Of a DNA stretch of 64,000 nucleotides, positions 34,499-43,192 are shown piece by piece. The first letter of the stretch is position 1; every line of letters begins with the position of its first letter. The notes beneath the pieces are model-generated. The model ran no database searches. It was given only the letters and a program-made list of their open reading frames with translations, and was not told the DNA's origin. The translations under genes and the position numbers were made by a program. The DNA comes from Paenibacillus sp. JZ16 (GTDB lineage Bacteria > Bacillota > Bacilli > Paenibacillales > Paenibacillaceae), in the NCBI RefSeq assembly GCF_015326965.1, contig NZ_CP017659.1, positions 372,001 through 436,000 on the forward strand, given 5' to 3'.

Positions 34499-35095
34499 AT
34501 GATTATATGGGTTAACGGCGCATTCGGTTCGGGGAAGACCCAGGCTGCGCATGAGCTTCAGCGAAGAATCCCGAACTCGTACGTGTACGATCCGGAAAAT
34601 GCAGGTTACTTCATTCGCGATAATGTGCCAAGAGATGCCAAACGCGATGACTTTCAGCATTATCCGATGTGGAGGGAGTTTAATTACTCCATGTTTAAGT
34701 ATATGGACCAGGAATCGGATCAATTGATCATTGCTCCGATGACCATTACAAACGCGGAATATTTCGATGAAATCGTTGGTAATTTGAGACGTGATGGCGT
34801 GAAAGTAGAGCATTTTACATTGTGCGCTTCCAAGGAAGTGCTCCTTAGACGGCTGCGGAGCAGAGGGGAAGGTTCGAATTCATGGGCCGCACAACAAATT
34901 GACCGGTGTATCAGCGGATTCTCGAATGAAGTGTTTCAGCATCATATCGACACGGATCATCTATCGATCGATGAAGTGGTCGAAACGATCGGTGCTTTGG
35001 CAAATGTGAAGCTGTTGCCTGATCATCGCAGCTCCGCCAAGAAGAAACTCGATCGAATCAAAACCAAATTTGCGCACATCCGATTTTTTGGATAA
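34499..35095 (+). CDS. TmrB-like P-loop ATP-binding protein
   Basis: The product has 198 residues with a P-loop GAFGSGKT at residues 7-14, a central LIIAPMTITN strand and a helical C-terminus with basic residues. It resembles B. subtilis TmrB, an ATP-binding membrane-associated protein that gives tunicamycin resistance, and related AAA-type nucleotide kinases. It lies 20 bases after the acetyltransferase, probably in the same operon. Its actual substrate is not shown by the sequence. Confidence 0.78.
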   Translation: MIIWVNGAFGSGKTQAAHELQRRIPNSYVYDPENAGYFIRDNVPRDAKRDDFQHYPMWREFNYSMFKYMDQESDQLIIAPMTITNAEYFDEIVGNLRRDGVKVEHFTLCASKEVLLRRLRSRGEGSNSWAAQQIDRCISGFSNEVFQHHIDTDHLSIDEVVETIGALANVKLLPDHRSSAKKKLDRIKTKFAHIRFFG

Positions 35096-35177
35096 CAAGT
35101 GGATGGATTTTCACATTTGAAGGTTTATTCGAAAGTTCGTAGTGTAGAGTTTTAGCGATAGCGGGAATATAACTATA

Positions 35178-35216
35178 GAAAAGGCGATTTCTCATATTGG
35201 GAAGTCGTCTTTTTCT
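35178..35216 (+). terminator. Terminator after the TmrB-like gene
   Basis: AAAAGGCGATTTC and GGAAGTCGTCTTTT pair with a few G-T pairs and are followed by a T-run. The 435-base gap 35096-35530 otherwise holds the two promoters and MntR-like boxes listed separately; I see no gene in it. Confidence 0.7.
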
Positions 35217-35241
35217 GTCTGTAAGGTAACAGAAAATCTAA

Positions 35242-35288
35242 CTGACAAAATATTTTATATGCAGCTAAATATTTTTCCTTAATGAAAA
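35242..35288 (+). promoter_or_regulatory. Upstream promoter with MntR-like operator
   Basis: CTGACA (35242-35247) and TAAATA (35266-35271) are spaced by 18 bases. Directly downstream lies TTTCCTTAATGAAAA (35274-35288), whose reverse complement TTTTCATTAAGGAAA agrees at 13 of 15 positions with the Bacillus MntR site TTTGCCTTAAGGAAA as I recall it. The position over the start point suits manganese-dependent repression. Confidence 0.55.
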
Positions 35289-35308
35289 ACAAGCTATATA
35301 TATACGAA

Positions 35309-35323
35309 TATTCTTAATGAAAT
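35309..35323 (+). promoter_or_regulatory. Second, weaker MntR-like box
   Basis: TATTCTTAATGAAAT agrees with the box at 35274 at 12 of 15 positions, in the same orientation, 35 bases downstream. Confidence 0.4.
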
Positions 35324-35377
35324 CAAGAAAAATGGAGAAATCCATTAGAATGAGATCTGCGAAATTATAAAATTCCA

Positions 35378-35406
35378 TTGACAAAATCCTAAAGATGGAT
35401 TATTTT
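35378..35406 (+). promoter_or_regulatory. Proximal sigma-A promoter of the metal-uptake operon
   Basis: TTGACA (35378-35383), a 17-base spacer and TATTTT (35401-35406). The transcript would begin about 120 bases before the binding-protein start. Confidence 0.6.
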
Positions 35407-35530
35407 TTGTACATAGGAATTAAAGTTGCATTAGAGCAAAATAATTGGATCGCGGCAGGACGAGGTTTGAGAATGTCGTCTAAGGATTGAGCAAACTCAT
35501 TATTGATGTGGAGTGGAGGAGAAGAAGAAG

Positions 35531-36502
35531 ATGAAGAAGAGGACGAATAGAAACAGGATATTATTAGGGGCAGCCGCCATTCTGAGTTTGCTGCTTGTAT
35601 TAACCGCTTGCGCTACGGGAGAAGTGAAGCAGGAAGGAACAGCCGGTGAACAAGGGGATAAGAAAATCCGAGTGGTTACAACCATTGGACAGATTGCGGA
35701 ACCCATCTCCGTTATTGGGGGAGATCGGGTCGAGGTACTGAGCTTGATGGGGCCTGGCGTCGATCCGCATTTATATAATGCTACCCAAGGCGATATCAAG
35801 AAACTGGATAGTGGCGATGTTATTTTCTATAGCGGGCTTCATCTCGAAGGCAACATGACGGAAATATTCGAACAGATCGGTAAGAACAAACCTGTACTGG
35901 CGATTGCAGATGCCATCCCGAAGGATCAATTGCTGCAGGATGATACGCAGGCCATTGATCCCCATGTGTGGTTTGACATCGATTTGTGGAAAGTGTCTTT
36001 GGATTCGGCCGTAGAGGAGTTGAAGTCTCTTGCTCCGAATGACGCTGACTATTTTGAAGAGAACAAGCAGAAGTATTTTGCCCAGCTGGATGAATTGAAA
36101 GCCGAGGCCAAGGATAAGTTGAGTCAAATTCCGGAAGAACAGCGGGTGATGGTTACCGCTCATGATGCATTTGGGTATTTCGGCCGTTTGCATGGCCTGG
36201 AGGTAGTTGGACTGCAAGGATTGAGTACGGAGGATGAAATCGGCCTCTCGGACATTAACGGAACGATCGATATCCTGCTGCAGCACAAGGTGCCTGCCGT
36301 ATTCGTTGAGAGCAGCGTCAATCCAGCTTCCATTAATGCCGTTATTGAAGGTGCTGCCAAGAACGGGCTGGATATAAAGCTTGGAGGAGAGCTTTTCTCC
36401 GATGCCATGGGCGAAGCGGGAACAACGGAAGGAACTTATATCGGAATGTATCGTCATAATGTCGAAACCATCTATCATGCATTAACAGGAAGTGGTGAAT
36501 AA
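35531..36502 (+). CDS. mntA: Manganese/zinc-type ABC transporter substrate-binding lipoprotein
   Basis: The precursor has 323 residues with lipobox VLTAC (Cys27). The mature part is a ZnuA/TroA-fold cluster-A binding protein. The metal ligands can be read off: His80 (VDPHLYN), His145 (IDPHVWF), His211 (AHDAFGYF) and Asp291 (FSDAMGE). The His3-Asp set is that of TroA-like proteins; strict Mn binders of the PsaA type have Glu instead of the third His, so zinc cannot be excluded. The ATG is used as start, with GGAGG upstream; a GTG six codons earlier is possible. First gene of an mntABCD-ordered operon. Confidence 0.88.
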   Translation: MKKRTNRNRILLGAAAILSLLLVLTACATGEVKQEGTAGEQGDKKIRVVTTIGQIAEPISVIGGDRVEVLSLMGPGVDPHLYNATQGDIKKLDSGDVIFYSGLHLEGNMTEIFEQIGKNKPVLAIADAIPKDQLLQDDTQAIDPHVWFDIDLWKVSLDSAVEELKSLAPNDADYFEENKQKYFAQLDELKAEAKDKLSQIPEEQRVMVTAHDAFGYFGRLHGLEVVGLQGLSTEDEIGLSDINGTIDILLQHKVPAVFVESSVNPASINAVIEGAAKNGLDIKLGGELFSDAMGEAGTTEGTYIGMYRHNVETIYHALTGSGE

Positions 36503-36503
36503 A

Positions 36504-37232
36504 ATGTCTGTACTTCAAGTTCAAGACCTCAATGCATCCTATCGTAAAAATAAAGTGCTCCACCAAGTCTCCTTTCATGTGGAACAAGGCTCTTTAACCA
36601 GCATTGTCGGGCCAAACGGCGCCGGTAAATCAACGCTGTTAAAAGTCATGCTGGAGCTTCACCCCAAGCTGTCCGGGAATGTGTCATTCTTTGGATCAAG
36701 CTTAAGCAAAACCAAGACCCGTGTCGGCTATGTGCCGCAGCGCGGATCCGTGGACTGGGATTTCCCGACCGATGCACTGGATGTTGTCATGATGGGTCTA
36801 TACGGCCGGGTGGGCTGGCTGAAACGACCGAACAAGAGCCATAAGGAAAAAGCGATGGCATCGCTGGATCAAATGGGCATGGCGGACTTTGCCGACCGCC
36901 AGATCAGCCAGCTCTCCGGCGGACAGCAGCAGCGCGTATTCCTCGCTAGGGCGCTTGTCCAGGATGCCGACCTCTATTTCATGGATGAACCGTTAGCTGG
37001 TGTTGATGCGGCAACCGAGCGGGCGATTATGACCACGCTGAAGGATCTAAAAATGGCCGGTAAAACGGTCATGGTGGTCCATCATGATCTGCAGACGGTT
37101 GAGGATTATTTCGACCATGTGCTGCTTCTGAACCGTACGGTCATTGCACATGGGAAGACGGAAGATGTATTCACGAAGGAACATGTATACCGCGCCTACG
37201 GCGGTTCGCTTCGCTGGATGAAGGAGGCGTAA
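36504..37232 (+). CDS. mntB: Metal ABC transporter ATP-binding protein
   Basis: The ATPase has 242 residues. Motifs are Walker A GPNGAGKS, a Q-loop in GYVPQRGSVDWDFP, signature LSGGQQQRV and Walker B LYFMDEP. The VPQRxxxDWDFP stretch is characteristic of manganese/zinc/iron chelate importers of the TroB/MntB class. The start lies one base after the binding-protein stop; an in-frame GTG four codons before is less likely. Confidence 0.92.
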   Translation: MSVLQVQDLNASYRKNKVLHQVSFHVEQGSLTSIVGPNGAGKSTLLKVMLELHPKLSGNVSFFGSSLSKTKTRVGYVPQRGSVDWDFPTDALDVVMMGLYGRVGWLKRPNKSHKEKAMASLDQMGMADFADRQISQLSGGQQQRVFLARALVQDADLYFMDEPLAGVDAATERAIMTTLKDLKMAGKTVMVVHHDLQTVEDYFDHVLLLNRTVIAHGKTEDVFTKEHVYRAYGGSLRWMKEA

Positions 37233-37235
37233 TTC

Positions 37236-38174
37236 ATGCTGAATTTATTATTATCTCCGAACACGCAATGGGTGCTATTGAGCACATTAATTCTGGGCAT
37301 GGCAGCCGGCATGATCGGCTGTCTCGCCTATTGGAAGCGGCAAAGTTTGATGAGTGACGCATTGTCTCATGCGGCTCTTCCGGGTGTCGTGGTTGCATTT
37401 GCATTGACCGGAAGCAAGAATCTGCTGGTGATGATACTCGGAGCTGCTGTCAGCGCCTTAATCGGAGCCTGGATGATCCAGTGGATCCGTACTTCCAGCC
37501 GCATTAAGGAAGATACGGCCATGGGCATGATTCTATCCGTATTTTTCGGACTGGGCATTATGCTGCTTACCATTGTGAACCGAACAGCGGGCGGGAATCA
37601 GAGCGGACTGGATAACTTTATTTTCGGTCAGGCTGCATCCATGGTTCGTAAGGATGTTTTTACGATGCTCATTCTGGCTGCTTTAGTTATTCTGGTTGTC
37701 TCGATTGGCTTTAAGGAATGGAAGCTATTCCTGTTTGATCCCGATTTTGCCCGGGGATTAGGGATGAATAGCCGTCTGATGAATTCCCTCTATATGGGGG
37801 TGCTTGTTCTTGTCATTGTCATTGGTATTCAGGCCGTTGGCGTCATTTTGATGGCGGCCATGCTGATCATACCTGCCGTAAGCGCAAGATATTGGACTCA
37901 ATCCTTCAGAATGATGGTCATTTTGTCGGCAATATTTGGTGGCGGCTCCGGGTTTGTCGGCACCTTGGTCAGCACGATCGGAAAAGGATGGCCTACAGGA
38001 CCGTTTATCGTTGTCGCCTCTTCCGTATTGTTCACGGTTTCTCTGGTCTTCGGTGCCGAGAAAGGACTGCTAATCCAGGCGCTGCAGCTCCGCTCTCAGA
38101 AAAAAGAACATATGGACTCCAATAACCCATCGGTTCTAAGTCCGCAGTTGTCCGAAAGGGGGAGCAATCAATGA
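37236..38174 (+). CDS. mntC: Metal ABC transporter permease (first)
   Basis: The membrane protein has 312 residues and about nine hydrophobic segments of the ABC-3 family (GCLAYWKRQSLMSDALSHAA near the start, GVILMAAMLIIPAVSAR late). GAAGGAGG lies before the ATG, three bases after the ATPase stop. It forms the channel together with the next gene. The C-terminal tail (~25 polar residues) is longer than in its partner. Confidence 0.92.
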   Translation: MLNLLLSPNTQWVLLSTLILGMAAGMIGCLAYWKRQSLMSDALSHAALPGVVVAFALTGSKNLLVMILGAAVSALIGAWMIQWIRTSSRIKEDTAMGMILSVFFGLGIMLLTIVNRTAGGNQSGLDNFIFGQAASMVRKDVFTMLILAALVILVVSIGFKEWKLFLFDPDFARGLGMNSRLMNSLYMGVLVLVIVIGIQAVGVILMAAMLIIPAVSARYWTQSFRMMVILSAIFGGGSGFVGTLVSTIGKGWPTGPFIVVASSVLFTVSLVFGAEKGLLIQALQLRSQKKEHMDSNNPSVLSPQLSERGSNQ

Positions 38175-39073
38175 CCTATACAGGATGGATATTGCTAACG
38201 GCTTCTCTCGTCGGATTGTCTTGCGGTATCGTTGGCGTGTTCCTGATACTGCGCAGAATGGCGATGATGGCCGATGCTATCAGTCATACTGTGCTGCTTG
38301 GGATCGTAACGGCTTTTATCGTCACAAGAGAATTAAGCGGACCTCATATGCTGATCGGTGCGATTATTGCCGGATTGCTGACAGCGGTTCTCGTTCAATG
38401 GTTTCATTCCCGGGGCGTTCAGCAGGATGCTTCCATCGGTGTTGTATTTACAACCTTGTTTGCGATTGGCGTCATCCTGATTGCAACCCAGGTTGGCAAT
38501 GCCCATCTGGATACCAAGCATGCCCTCATGGGTGAGATTACGTTTGTGCCTTGGGATGTGATGTACGTTCCTCTATTAGGGGAGGTACCCAAAGCTACCT
38601 TCATGCTGGCAGCCGTACTCCTCGCTGTACTGATCGTCATCCTGGCGTTCTATAAGGAATGGAAGATTACGTCCTTTGATCCGGCTTTGGCGGCCAGTAT
38701 CGGCATTCCTGTCGTGCTCATGCACTATGTATTTATGTCGCTGGTCTCCATCACGACGGTTGCATCGTTTGATGCCGTGGGAGCGATCATGGTGGTGGCT
38801 ATGCTTATAACACCTGCCGCAGCAGCCTATCTATGGACGGATAAACTCTCCATCATGCTGGTGTTAAGCGGAGCCTTCGGCGTCATTTCTGCATTCATGG
38901 GTTACTATGTCGCGTTATGGCTGGACACCTCCATCTCAGGCTCTATGGCATTTGCTACCGGAATTGTATTTATTCTCAGCTTCCTGTTCTCTCCGAGACA
39001 TGGCGTGCTTTCCCGTTATCTTCATAAATTTAATACACATGGCAGTGAAGAGAAACTGGACGGTGTATCCTGA
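38171..39073 (+). CDS. mntD: Metal ABC transporter permease (second)
   Basis: The membrane protein has 300 residues of the ABC-3 family (RRMAMMADAISHTVLLGIV, GAIMVVAMLITPAAAAYLW). The start overlaps the stop of the preceding permease by four bases. It completes the binding protein / ATPase / two-permease set found in TroABCD and MntABCD. A terminator follows directly. Confidence 0.92.
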   Translation: MTYTGWILLTASLVGLSCGIVGVFLILRRMAMMADAISHTVLLGIVTAFIVTRELSGPHMLIGAIIAGLLTAVLVQWFHSRGVQQDASIGVVFTTLFAIGVILIATQVGNAHLDTKHALMGEITFVPWDVMYVPLLGEVPKATFMLAAVLLAVLIVILAFYKEWKITSFDPALAASIGIPVVLMHYVFMSLVSITTVASFDAVGAIMVVAMLITPAAAAYLWTDKLSIMLVLSGAFGVISAFMGYYVALWLDTSISGSMAFATGIVFILSFLFSPRHGVLSRYLHKFNTHGSEEKLDGVS

Positions 39074-39090
39074 AATAAGGGATGCTGCAT

Positions 39091-39127
39091 GAAGCTTGGG
39101 CGATGAGATGCCCAGGCTTCTTTTTGT
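39091..39127 (+). terminator. Terminator of the metal-uptake operon
   Basis: GAAGCTTGGGC and GCCCAGGCTTC pair (one mismatch) and are followed by five T. Confidence 0.85.
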
Positions 39128-39206
39128 CTTCCAAAACATGGGGTGTGTTATAATCAGGAATTAATGCCGTGGTGTGAAGAAGGTTATTTCAAAGGAGTGA
39201 GTACAT

Positions 39207-39734
39207 ATGCAGATGGAGTCGACAAGACTGGTGATCCGGGATTTTGAGGAGGAGGATTTTGCTAGTATTCATGCCTATGCCTCTGACCCATTAGTGACCG
39301 AGTATACGATGTGGGGACCGAATACGGAAGAGGAAACTTTAGAATATTTAAAGGAAATCCACCAAATGAAAGAGCAGAGCCCCCGTGACAGCTATGAACT
39401 GGCGATCGTGCTAAAAGATAACGGCCAGTTAATCGGCGGTGTAGGTATTCACCGATCCAAGACAAACGCAGAGCTTGGGTACTGCTTGAATTCCGCCTAT
39501 TGGCGACAGGGTTATGCTTCAGAAGCTGCTAGCGTGATGTGCCGTTTTGGTTTTCAGGAGCTGGGAGTTCATCGGATTTACGCCACCTGCAGGCCGGGAA
39601 ACATCGGGTCAGCTGCGGTTATGCGCCATATCGGAATGAAGCAGGAAGGGCTTCTTCGTCAGCACCTATGGTTTAAAGGGGCTTACCATGATTCCTATTT
39701 ATTCTCCATCCTCAAAGATGAATTCGAAGTTTAA
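39207..39734 (+). CDS. RimJ/RimL-type GNAT acetyltransferase
   Basis: The product has 175 residues with the Acetyltransf_3 pattern: STRLVIRDFEEEDFASIHAY at the start, GVGIHRSKTNAELGYCLN in the middle, then the acetyl-CoA loop YWRQGYASEAA and the RHIGMKQEGLLRQH C-terminal motif. Members acetylate ribosomal proteins, amino acids or antibiotics; the substrate here is unknown. AAAGGAG lies nine bases before the ATG. Confidence 0.9.
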   Translation: MQMESTRLVIRDFEEEDFASIHAYASDPLVTEYTMWGPNTEEETLEYLKEIHQMKEQSPRDSYELAIVLKDNGQLIGGVGIHRSKTNAELGYCLNSAYWRQGYASEAASVMCRFGFQELGVHRIYATCRPGNIGSAAVMRHIGMKQEGLLRQHLWFKGAYHDSYLFSILKDEFEV

Positions 39735-39766
39735 ATCTATCACATGGTTAAGGAGCTTCTGCCTGT

Positions 39767-40276
39767 ATGGATAATACCCTATTGTTGATCCGTCATAACG
39801 GAATTTCGATTTACGAGGAAGCGTCAGGTAAAGTGTATTATACGAAAGAGAATCATGTGTCCGTTGTTGTTCTGGCTAAGCATGGCGATCAACTGCTGTT
39901 GATCCGTCAATATCGCGCCGCCGTGGATGACTACGTCATTCAGTTACCCGGTGGTGGCGTAAGCGAGGAGGAGGATCTGGAATCGGCAGCACGCCGTGAG
40001 ATGCTGGAGGAAACGGGCTGCACCTGCGGCAAACTTCATTATCTGGGCAAGCTCTATCCGGCGTCCTGGAGATGCAATGAGATTGCCCATGTTTATTATA
40101 CGGATGAGGTAATCAGTCAAGCGGATCAGCAGCTCGAGGGATACGAGAACATCGACGTAGTAAGAATGAGCGTAAAGGATTGCCTGCACCGGATTAAGGA
40201 GAATGAGCTTCAGGACTCCGAGCTGGTCTTTGCGATGATGCAAGGTCTGCTCAAGGGATTCATTCAGAATAATTAA
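39767..40276 (+). CDS. NUDIX hydrolase (ADP-ribose pyrophosphatase-like)
   Basis: The product has 169 residues with a complete NUDIX box at about 62-84 (GGGVSEEEDLE...REMLEETG). The N-terminal strands and the RQYR motif just before it resemble ADP-ribose pyrophosphatases (NudF type), which hydrolyse nucleoside-diphosphate sugars. It follows the acetyltransferase by 32 bases with AAGGAG upstream; the two may be co-transcribed. Confidence 0.88.
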   Translation: MDNTLLLIRHNGISIYEEASGKVYYTKENHVSVVVLAKHGDQLLLIRQYRAAVDDYVIQLPGGGVSEEEDLESAARREMLEETGCTCGKLHYLGKLYPASWRCNEIAHVYYTDEVISQADQQLEGYENIDVVRMSVKDCLHRIKENELQDSELVFAMMQGLLKGFIQNN

Positions 40277-40293
40277 TGGAGGTTTCATATTAA

Positions 40294-40479
40294 ATGGAGT
40301 TTGTTGTGATTTTCATGACCGTGTTAAGTATCATCGTTGCCATCATTGTCATTCGTTACGCGATCAATTCATCCAAAATCATCATTAGAATGGATGCCAT
40401 GATACAAGAGATGAGAATGCTTCGAAAGGATGTAAATGAGCTTAAGGAGAACAAGCATATCGTGGATAAAAGAGTATAA
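40294..40479 (+). CDS. Small membrane-anchored coiled-coil protein
   Basis: The product has 61 residues: one N-terminal membrane helix (FVVIFMTVLSIIVAIIVI) followed by a basic, helical tail (MIQEMRMLRKDVNELKENK) that can form a short coiled coil. GGAGG lies 12 bases before the ATG. It follows the NUDIX gene by 17 bases and precedes a strong terminator, so it probably ends that operon. The function is unknown. Confidence 0.65.
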   Translation: MEFVVIFMTVLSIIVAIIVIRYAINSSKIIIRMDAMIQEMRMLRKDVNELKENKHIVDKRV

Positions 40480-40515
40480 GTCGATCTCGATCCACCATGA
40501 ACTATAATCCGTATG

Positions 40516-40566
40516 AAGAGCCGTGCCGATACAGAACTTGTCTGTATGGGGCGGCTCTTTTTTTCG
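40516..40566 (+). terminator. Terminator before the glycosyltransferase cluster
   Basis: AAGAGCCG...GATACAGA pairs with TCTGTAT...CGGCTCTT, followed by a long T-run. It is an unusually long two-part stem. Confidence 0.85.
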
Positions 40567-40663
40567 TGAATGATGGACAAATTCATCATTTATGCCGCGG
40601 TGACAAACTTGGCGGCCTTGGAACGAATATAATTCACTATGAGCATAAAGGAGTGTTCGACCC

Positions 40664-41623
40664 ATGGGAAGGCATCTGCTGATCTATGATGTGGAGTGGT
40701 GGATTTTAGGTAAACATGCAAAGGTCATTCAACAGTTTCACCCATCCCTGGATCTGATGTCCATCGGGGAATTGGATCGGTATCTGGAACGGCACAGCAG
40801 TGAGGATATGAATCAGGCCTATGACCGAATCGGTGCAATGTGCTTGGGAATCGCAGCCTATTGTATTTTCAAGCATATTCGTATCAACGCCTCGGCAGCG
40901 GTCTCTTATTATTATTTCAGTCAGAATTACGAAACCTTTCGCGAATGGATCGGTGACGAACTGATCCCCGACCCGGAGTTTCTCAGGCTGGTCATTCCCC
41001 GAATCGGCGTAATCGGTGCGATGAACCAACAGCTGACCCAAGCGCTTAGACAGGTGGCTCCGGAGGCTAAAGTGGAATATATCGGGCATTTTGTAGACCA
41101 TCGGTTATTCCAACCATGCAAGATATTGAGCAGGGGTAGTGCTCCGTTTGTCATAGGCTGGGCCGGAGATCCTGCGAAACGATCCAAAAATTACGCTACG
41201 TTATATAAGCATATCCGTGACCATTTCCGCCAAGATGAACGGATTCGATTTATTGAAACAGCCGGAGCTTACTCCTATGAAGAGATGCCTAAATTTTATC
41301 ATCAGCTGGACCTGCTGCTCATCACTTCGGCAAATGAGGGCAGCGCGGCTCCTGCACTGGAGGCCTACGCATGCGGGGTACCCGTGTTAGGAACAAATGT
41401 GGGTAACATTAAGGCTGCGGCTCATCCGGATGCGCACGGCTTGATCTTGGACAGTGACAATCCGGAGGATTTTATCAACATGATCGATCAATGGATGGGA
41501 CAGCGGCGTAAGCTGGCTGACATCGGACAGCAGTGCAGGCACTACATTGAGTCATATTGGACGATAGAACAAGTAATAGAGCGCTGGTTAAGGGTGTTAT
41601 TCCAATGGGAGAAGCAGCCGTGA
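40664..41623 (+). CDS. Glycosyltransferase family 4-like
   Basis: The product has 319 residues. The C-terminal half is a GT-B nucleotide-sugar-binding domain: FVIGWAGDPAKRSKNY begins the second domain, and ITSANEGSAAPALEAYACGV is the donor-binding EX7E-type motif with the catalytic-region glutamates. The N-terminal half is the acceptor domain (HLLIYDVEWWILGKHA). There is no membrane segment. It is first of three same-strand transferases spaced by 13 and 17 bases. AAAGGAG precedes the ATG. Confidence 0.88.
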   Translation: MGRHLLIYDVEWWILGKHAKVIQQFHPSLDLMSIGELDRYLERHSSEDMNQAYDRIGAMCLGIAAYCIFKHIRINASAAVSYYYFSQNYETFREWIGDELIPDPEFLRLVIPRIGVIGAMNQQLTQALRQVAPEAKVEYIGHFVDHRLFQPCKILSRGSAPFVIGWAGDPAKRSKNYATLYKHIRDHFRQDERIRFIETAGAYSYEEMPKFYHQLDLLLITSANEGSAAPALEAYACGVPVLGTNVGNIKAAAHPDAHGLILDSDNPEDFINMIDQWMGQRRKLADIGQQCRHYIESYWTIEQVIERWLRVLFQWEKQP

Positions 41624-41636
41624 AGGAGGGGAGCCT

Positions 41637-42335
41637 GTGTTAGATCGAGTATCCGTGCTGATTCCGTATCAATCGGATGGAAACGGACCCAGAGATACAG
41701 CGTTTGAGTGGGTATTGGGCTTCTACGCACGGATGATGCCGGAAGTCGAGGTATGTGTAGGCGAAATAGCGGACGCAAGGGAGCTCTTCAGCAGATCCAG
41801 GGCGATCAATCGTGCGTATCACCAGTCTACCAAAGACATTATCGTGATTGCGGATAGCGATATCGTCTACGACCCGAATCTGTTGAGGGAATCCATTACT
41901 TACGTGAACAGTGGGCAGTGGGTCATTCCCTTCAGCCGGATCCTTCGTTTATCCAAAGAAATATCGCATCTGCTGCTGCAGCAAGAAAACATATGGCCAT
42001 TGACCGTTAAAACTGAAACAGCCGCGGAGCAGGCGACCGCATTTGTTGGCGGATTTAATGTGCTTGGCCGCGAAGCCTATGAAACGGTAGGAGGATATGA
42101 TGAACGATTTGTCGGTTGGGGCGGGGAAGATGAGGCTTTTGCCTATGCGCTGGATACTTTGGTCGGCAGCCATATCCGCCTGGGAGGGGAAATGGTTCAT
42201 TTTTGGCATCCATTCGTAGGACCTGACGGGAATCCCAACTACGATTCCAATTATGCACTGTATCTGCGCTATCTAAAGGCGCGCGGCAATCAGGAAGAGA
42301 TGCGGCTATTGATTCAGGAACCATCTTCTCAATAA
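41637..42335 (+). CDS. Galactosyltransferase-like GT-A glycosyltransferase
   Basis: The product has 232 residues and starts at GTG, seven bases after AAGGAGGG. A GT2-like first domain has the metal-binding DXD-type motif (IVIADSDIVYD). The second part carries the GGFNVLGREAYETVGGYDER and GWGGEDEAFAY blocks typical of the GT7/GT27 galactosyltransferase C-terminal domain. The acceptor is unknown. It is in the same operon as the flanking transferases. Confidence 0.87.
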   Translation: MLDRVSVLIPYQSDGNGPRDTAFEWVLGFYARMMPEVEVCVGEIADARELFSRSRAINRAYHQSTKDIIVIADSDIVYDPNLLRESITYVNSGQWVIPFSRILRLSKEISHLLLQQENIWPLTVKTETAAEQATAFVGGFNVLGREAYETVGGYDERFVGWGGEDEAFAYALDTLVGSHIRLGGEMVHFWHPFVGPDGNPNYDSNYALYLRYLKARGNQEEMRLLIQEPSSQ

Positions 42336-42352
42336 GGAGGGGCGAATAGCTT

Positions 42353-43111
42353 ATGAGGCTGTCAGTTATTGTACCGGTATTAAATGAAATCACCTTCGTT
42401 CCATTGTATATAGAAAGTGCCATCCGTTACGCGGATGAGATTATCATTGCCGATGGTGGCAGCACCGACGGGACCATTGAGGAGATCGAGCGTCTTCAGC
42501 AGCGCTATGCGATTCGACTGTTCCATGTCCAGCAGAGCGGAATGCCATACACCGAGGATTGGAACGAATCCGTGGTCCGTAATTTTTTGATTGATCAGGC
42601 CCAAGGAGACTGGATCATGAATCTGGATATCGACGAGCTGATGGATGATCGATTCGCTGATGTTTTGCCAGAGCTCGTGAACCGTCAAGACGTGGATATC
42701 TATCAGTTTCCCTTCGTTAATTTCTGGGGGGATCCGTGGACGATTCGGATGAATAGCCCTGGCGATGAGCGCTGGTCCAATGATATCACCCGAATGTGGA
42801 GGGCCAAGCAAGGAATACGCTATCGTGATGAGAAGCATCACTGCACGCTGGAAGCTGCGGATGGCCGGAGTATATGGAGTATCCCCCGCGGGCGATGCGA
42901 TGTGAACGTGTATCACTACCACTATGCACTTGGCAACAAAATCAAGTACAATGATAACCGCCGAGGAGATGTCAATGTACAGATGAATCTCGGACAGCCG
43001 GATTGGACATTCAAGCCTGAAGCCTATGATATCGTCACAAAGCCTTATGAGGGCAAGCATCCTGAGGTTATCATGAACTATCTAAATCGGCGGGATGCTT
43101 TAGGATCTTAA
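42353..43111 (+). CDS. Family 2 glycosyltransferase
   Basis: The product has 252 residues of the GT-A fold: SVIVPVLNEITFV at the start, IIADGGSTDGT, and the DXD-like MNLDIDELMDD. The extended C-terminal part (NVYHYHYALGNKIKYNDNRR) is as in DUF-type GT2 enzymes acting on polysaccharides or proteins. An AAGGAGG lies 12 bases before the ATG. It ends the three-gene glycosyltransferase operon, followed by a terminator. Confidence 0.88.
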   Translation: MRLSVIVPVLNEITFVPLYIESAIRYADEIIIADGGSTDGTIEEIERLQQRYAIRLFHVQQSGMPYTEDWNESVVRNFLIDQAQGDWIMNLDIDELMDDRFADVLPELVNRQDVDIYQFPFVNFWGDPWTIRMNSPGDERWSNDITRMWRAKQGIRYRDEKHHCTLEAADGRSIWSIPRGRCDVNVYHYHYALGNKIKYNDNRRGDVNVQMNLGQPDWTFKPEAYDIVTKPYEGKHPEVIMNYLNRRDALGS

Positions 43112-43125
43112 CCGAATAATCAAGA

Positions 43126-43182
43126 AATAACCCCTCCAAGACCTGATTGTAGAATCAGTCATCTTGAAGGGGTTACTTTTAT
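43126..43182. terminator. Bidirectional terminator in the glycosyltransferase cluster
   Basis: AATAACCCCTCCAAGA and TCTTGAAGGGGTTA pair around a smaller GATT/AATC hairpin, with T-rich DNA after it. It separates the + operon from the large convergent transferase gene. Confidence 0.8.
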
Positions 43183-43192
43183 TATTCCGTTG

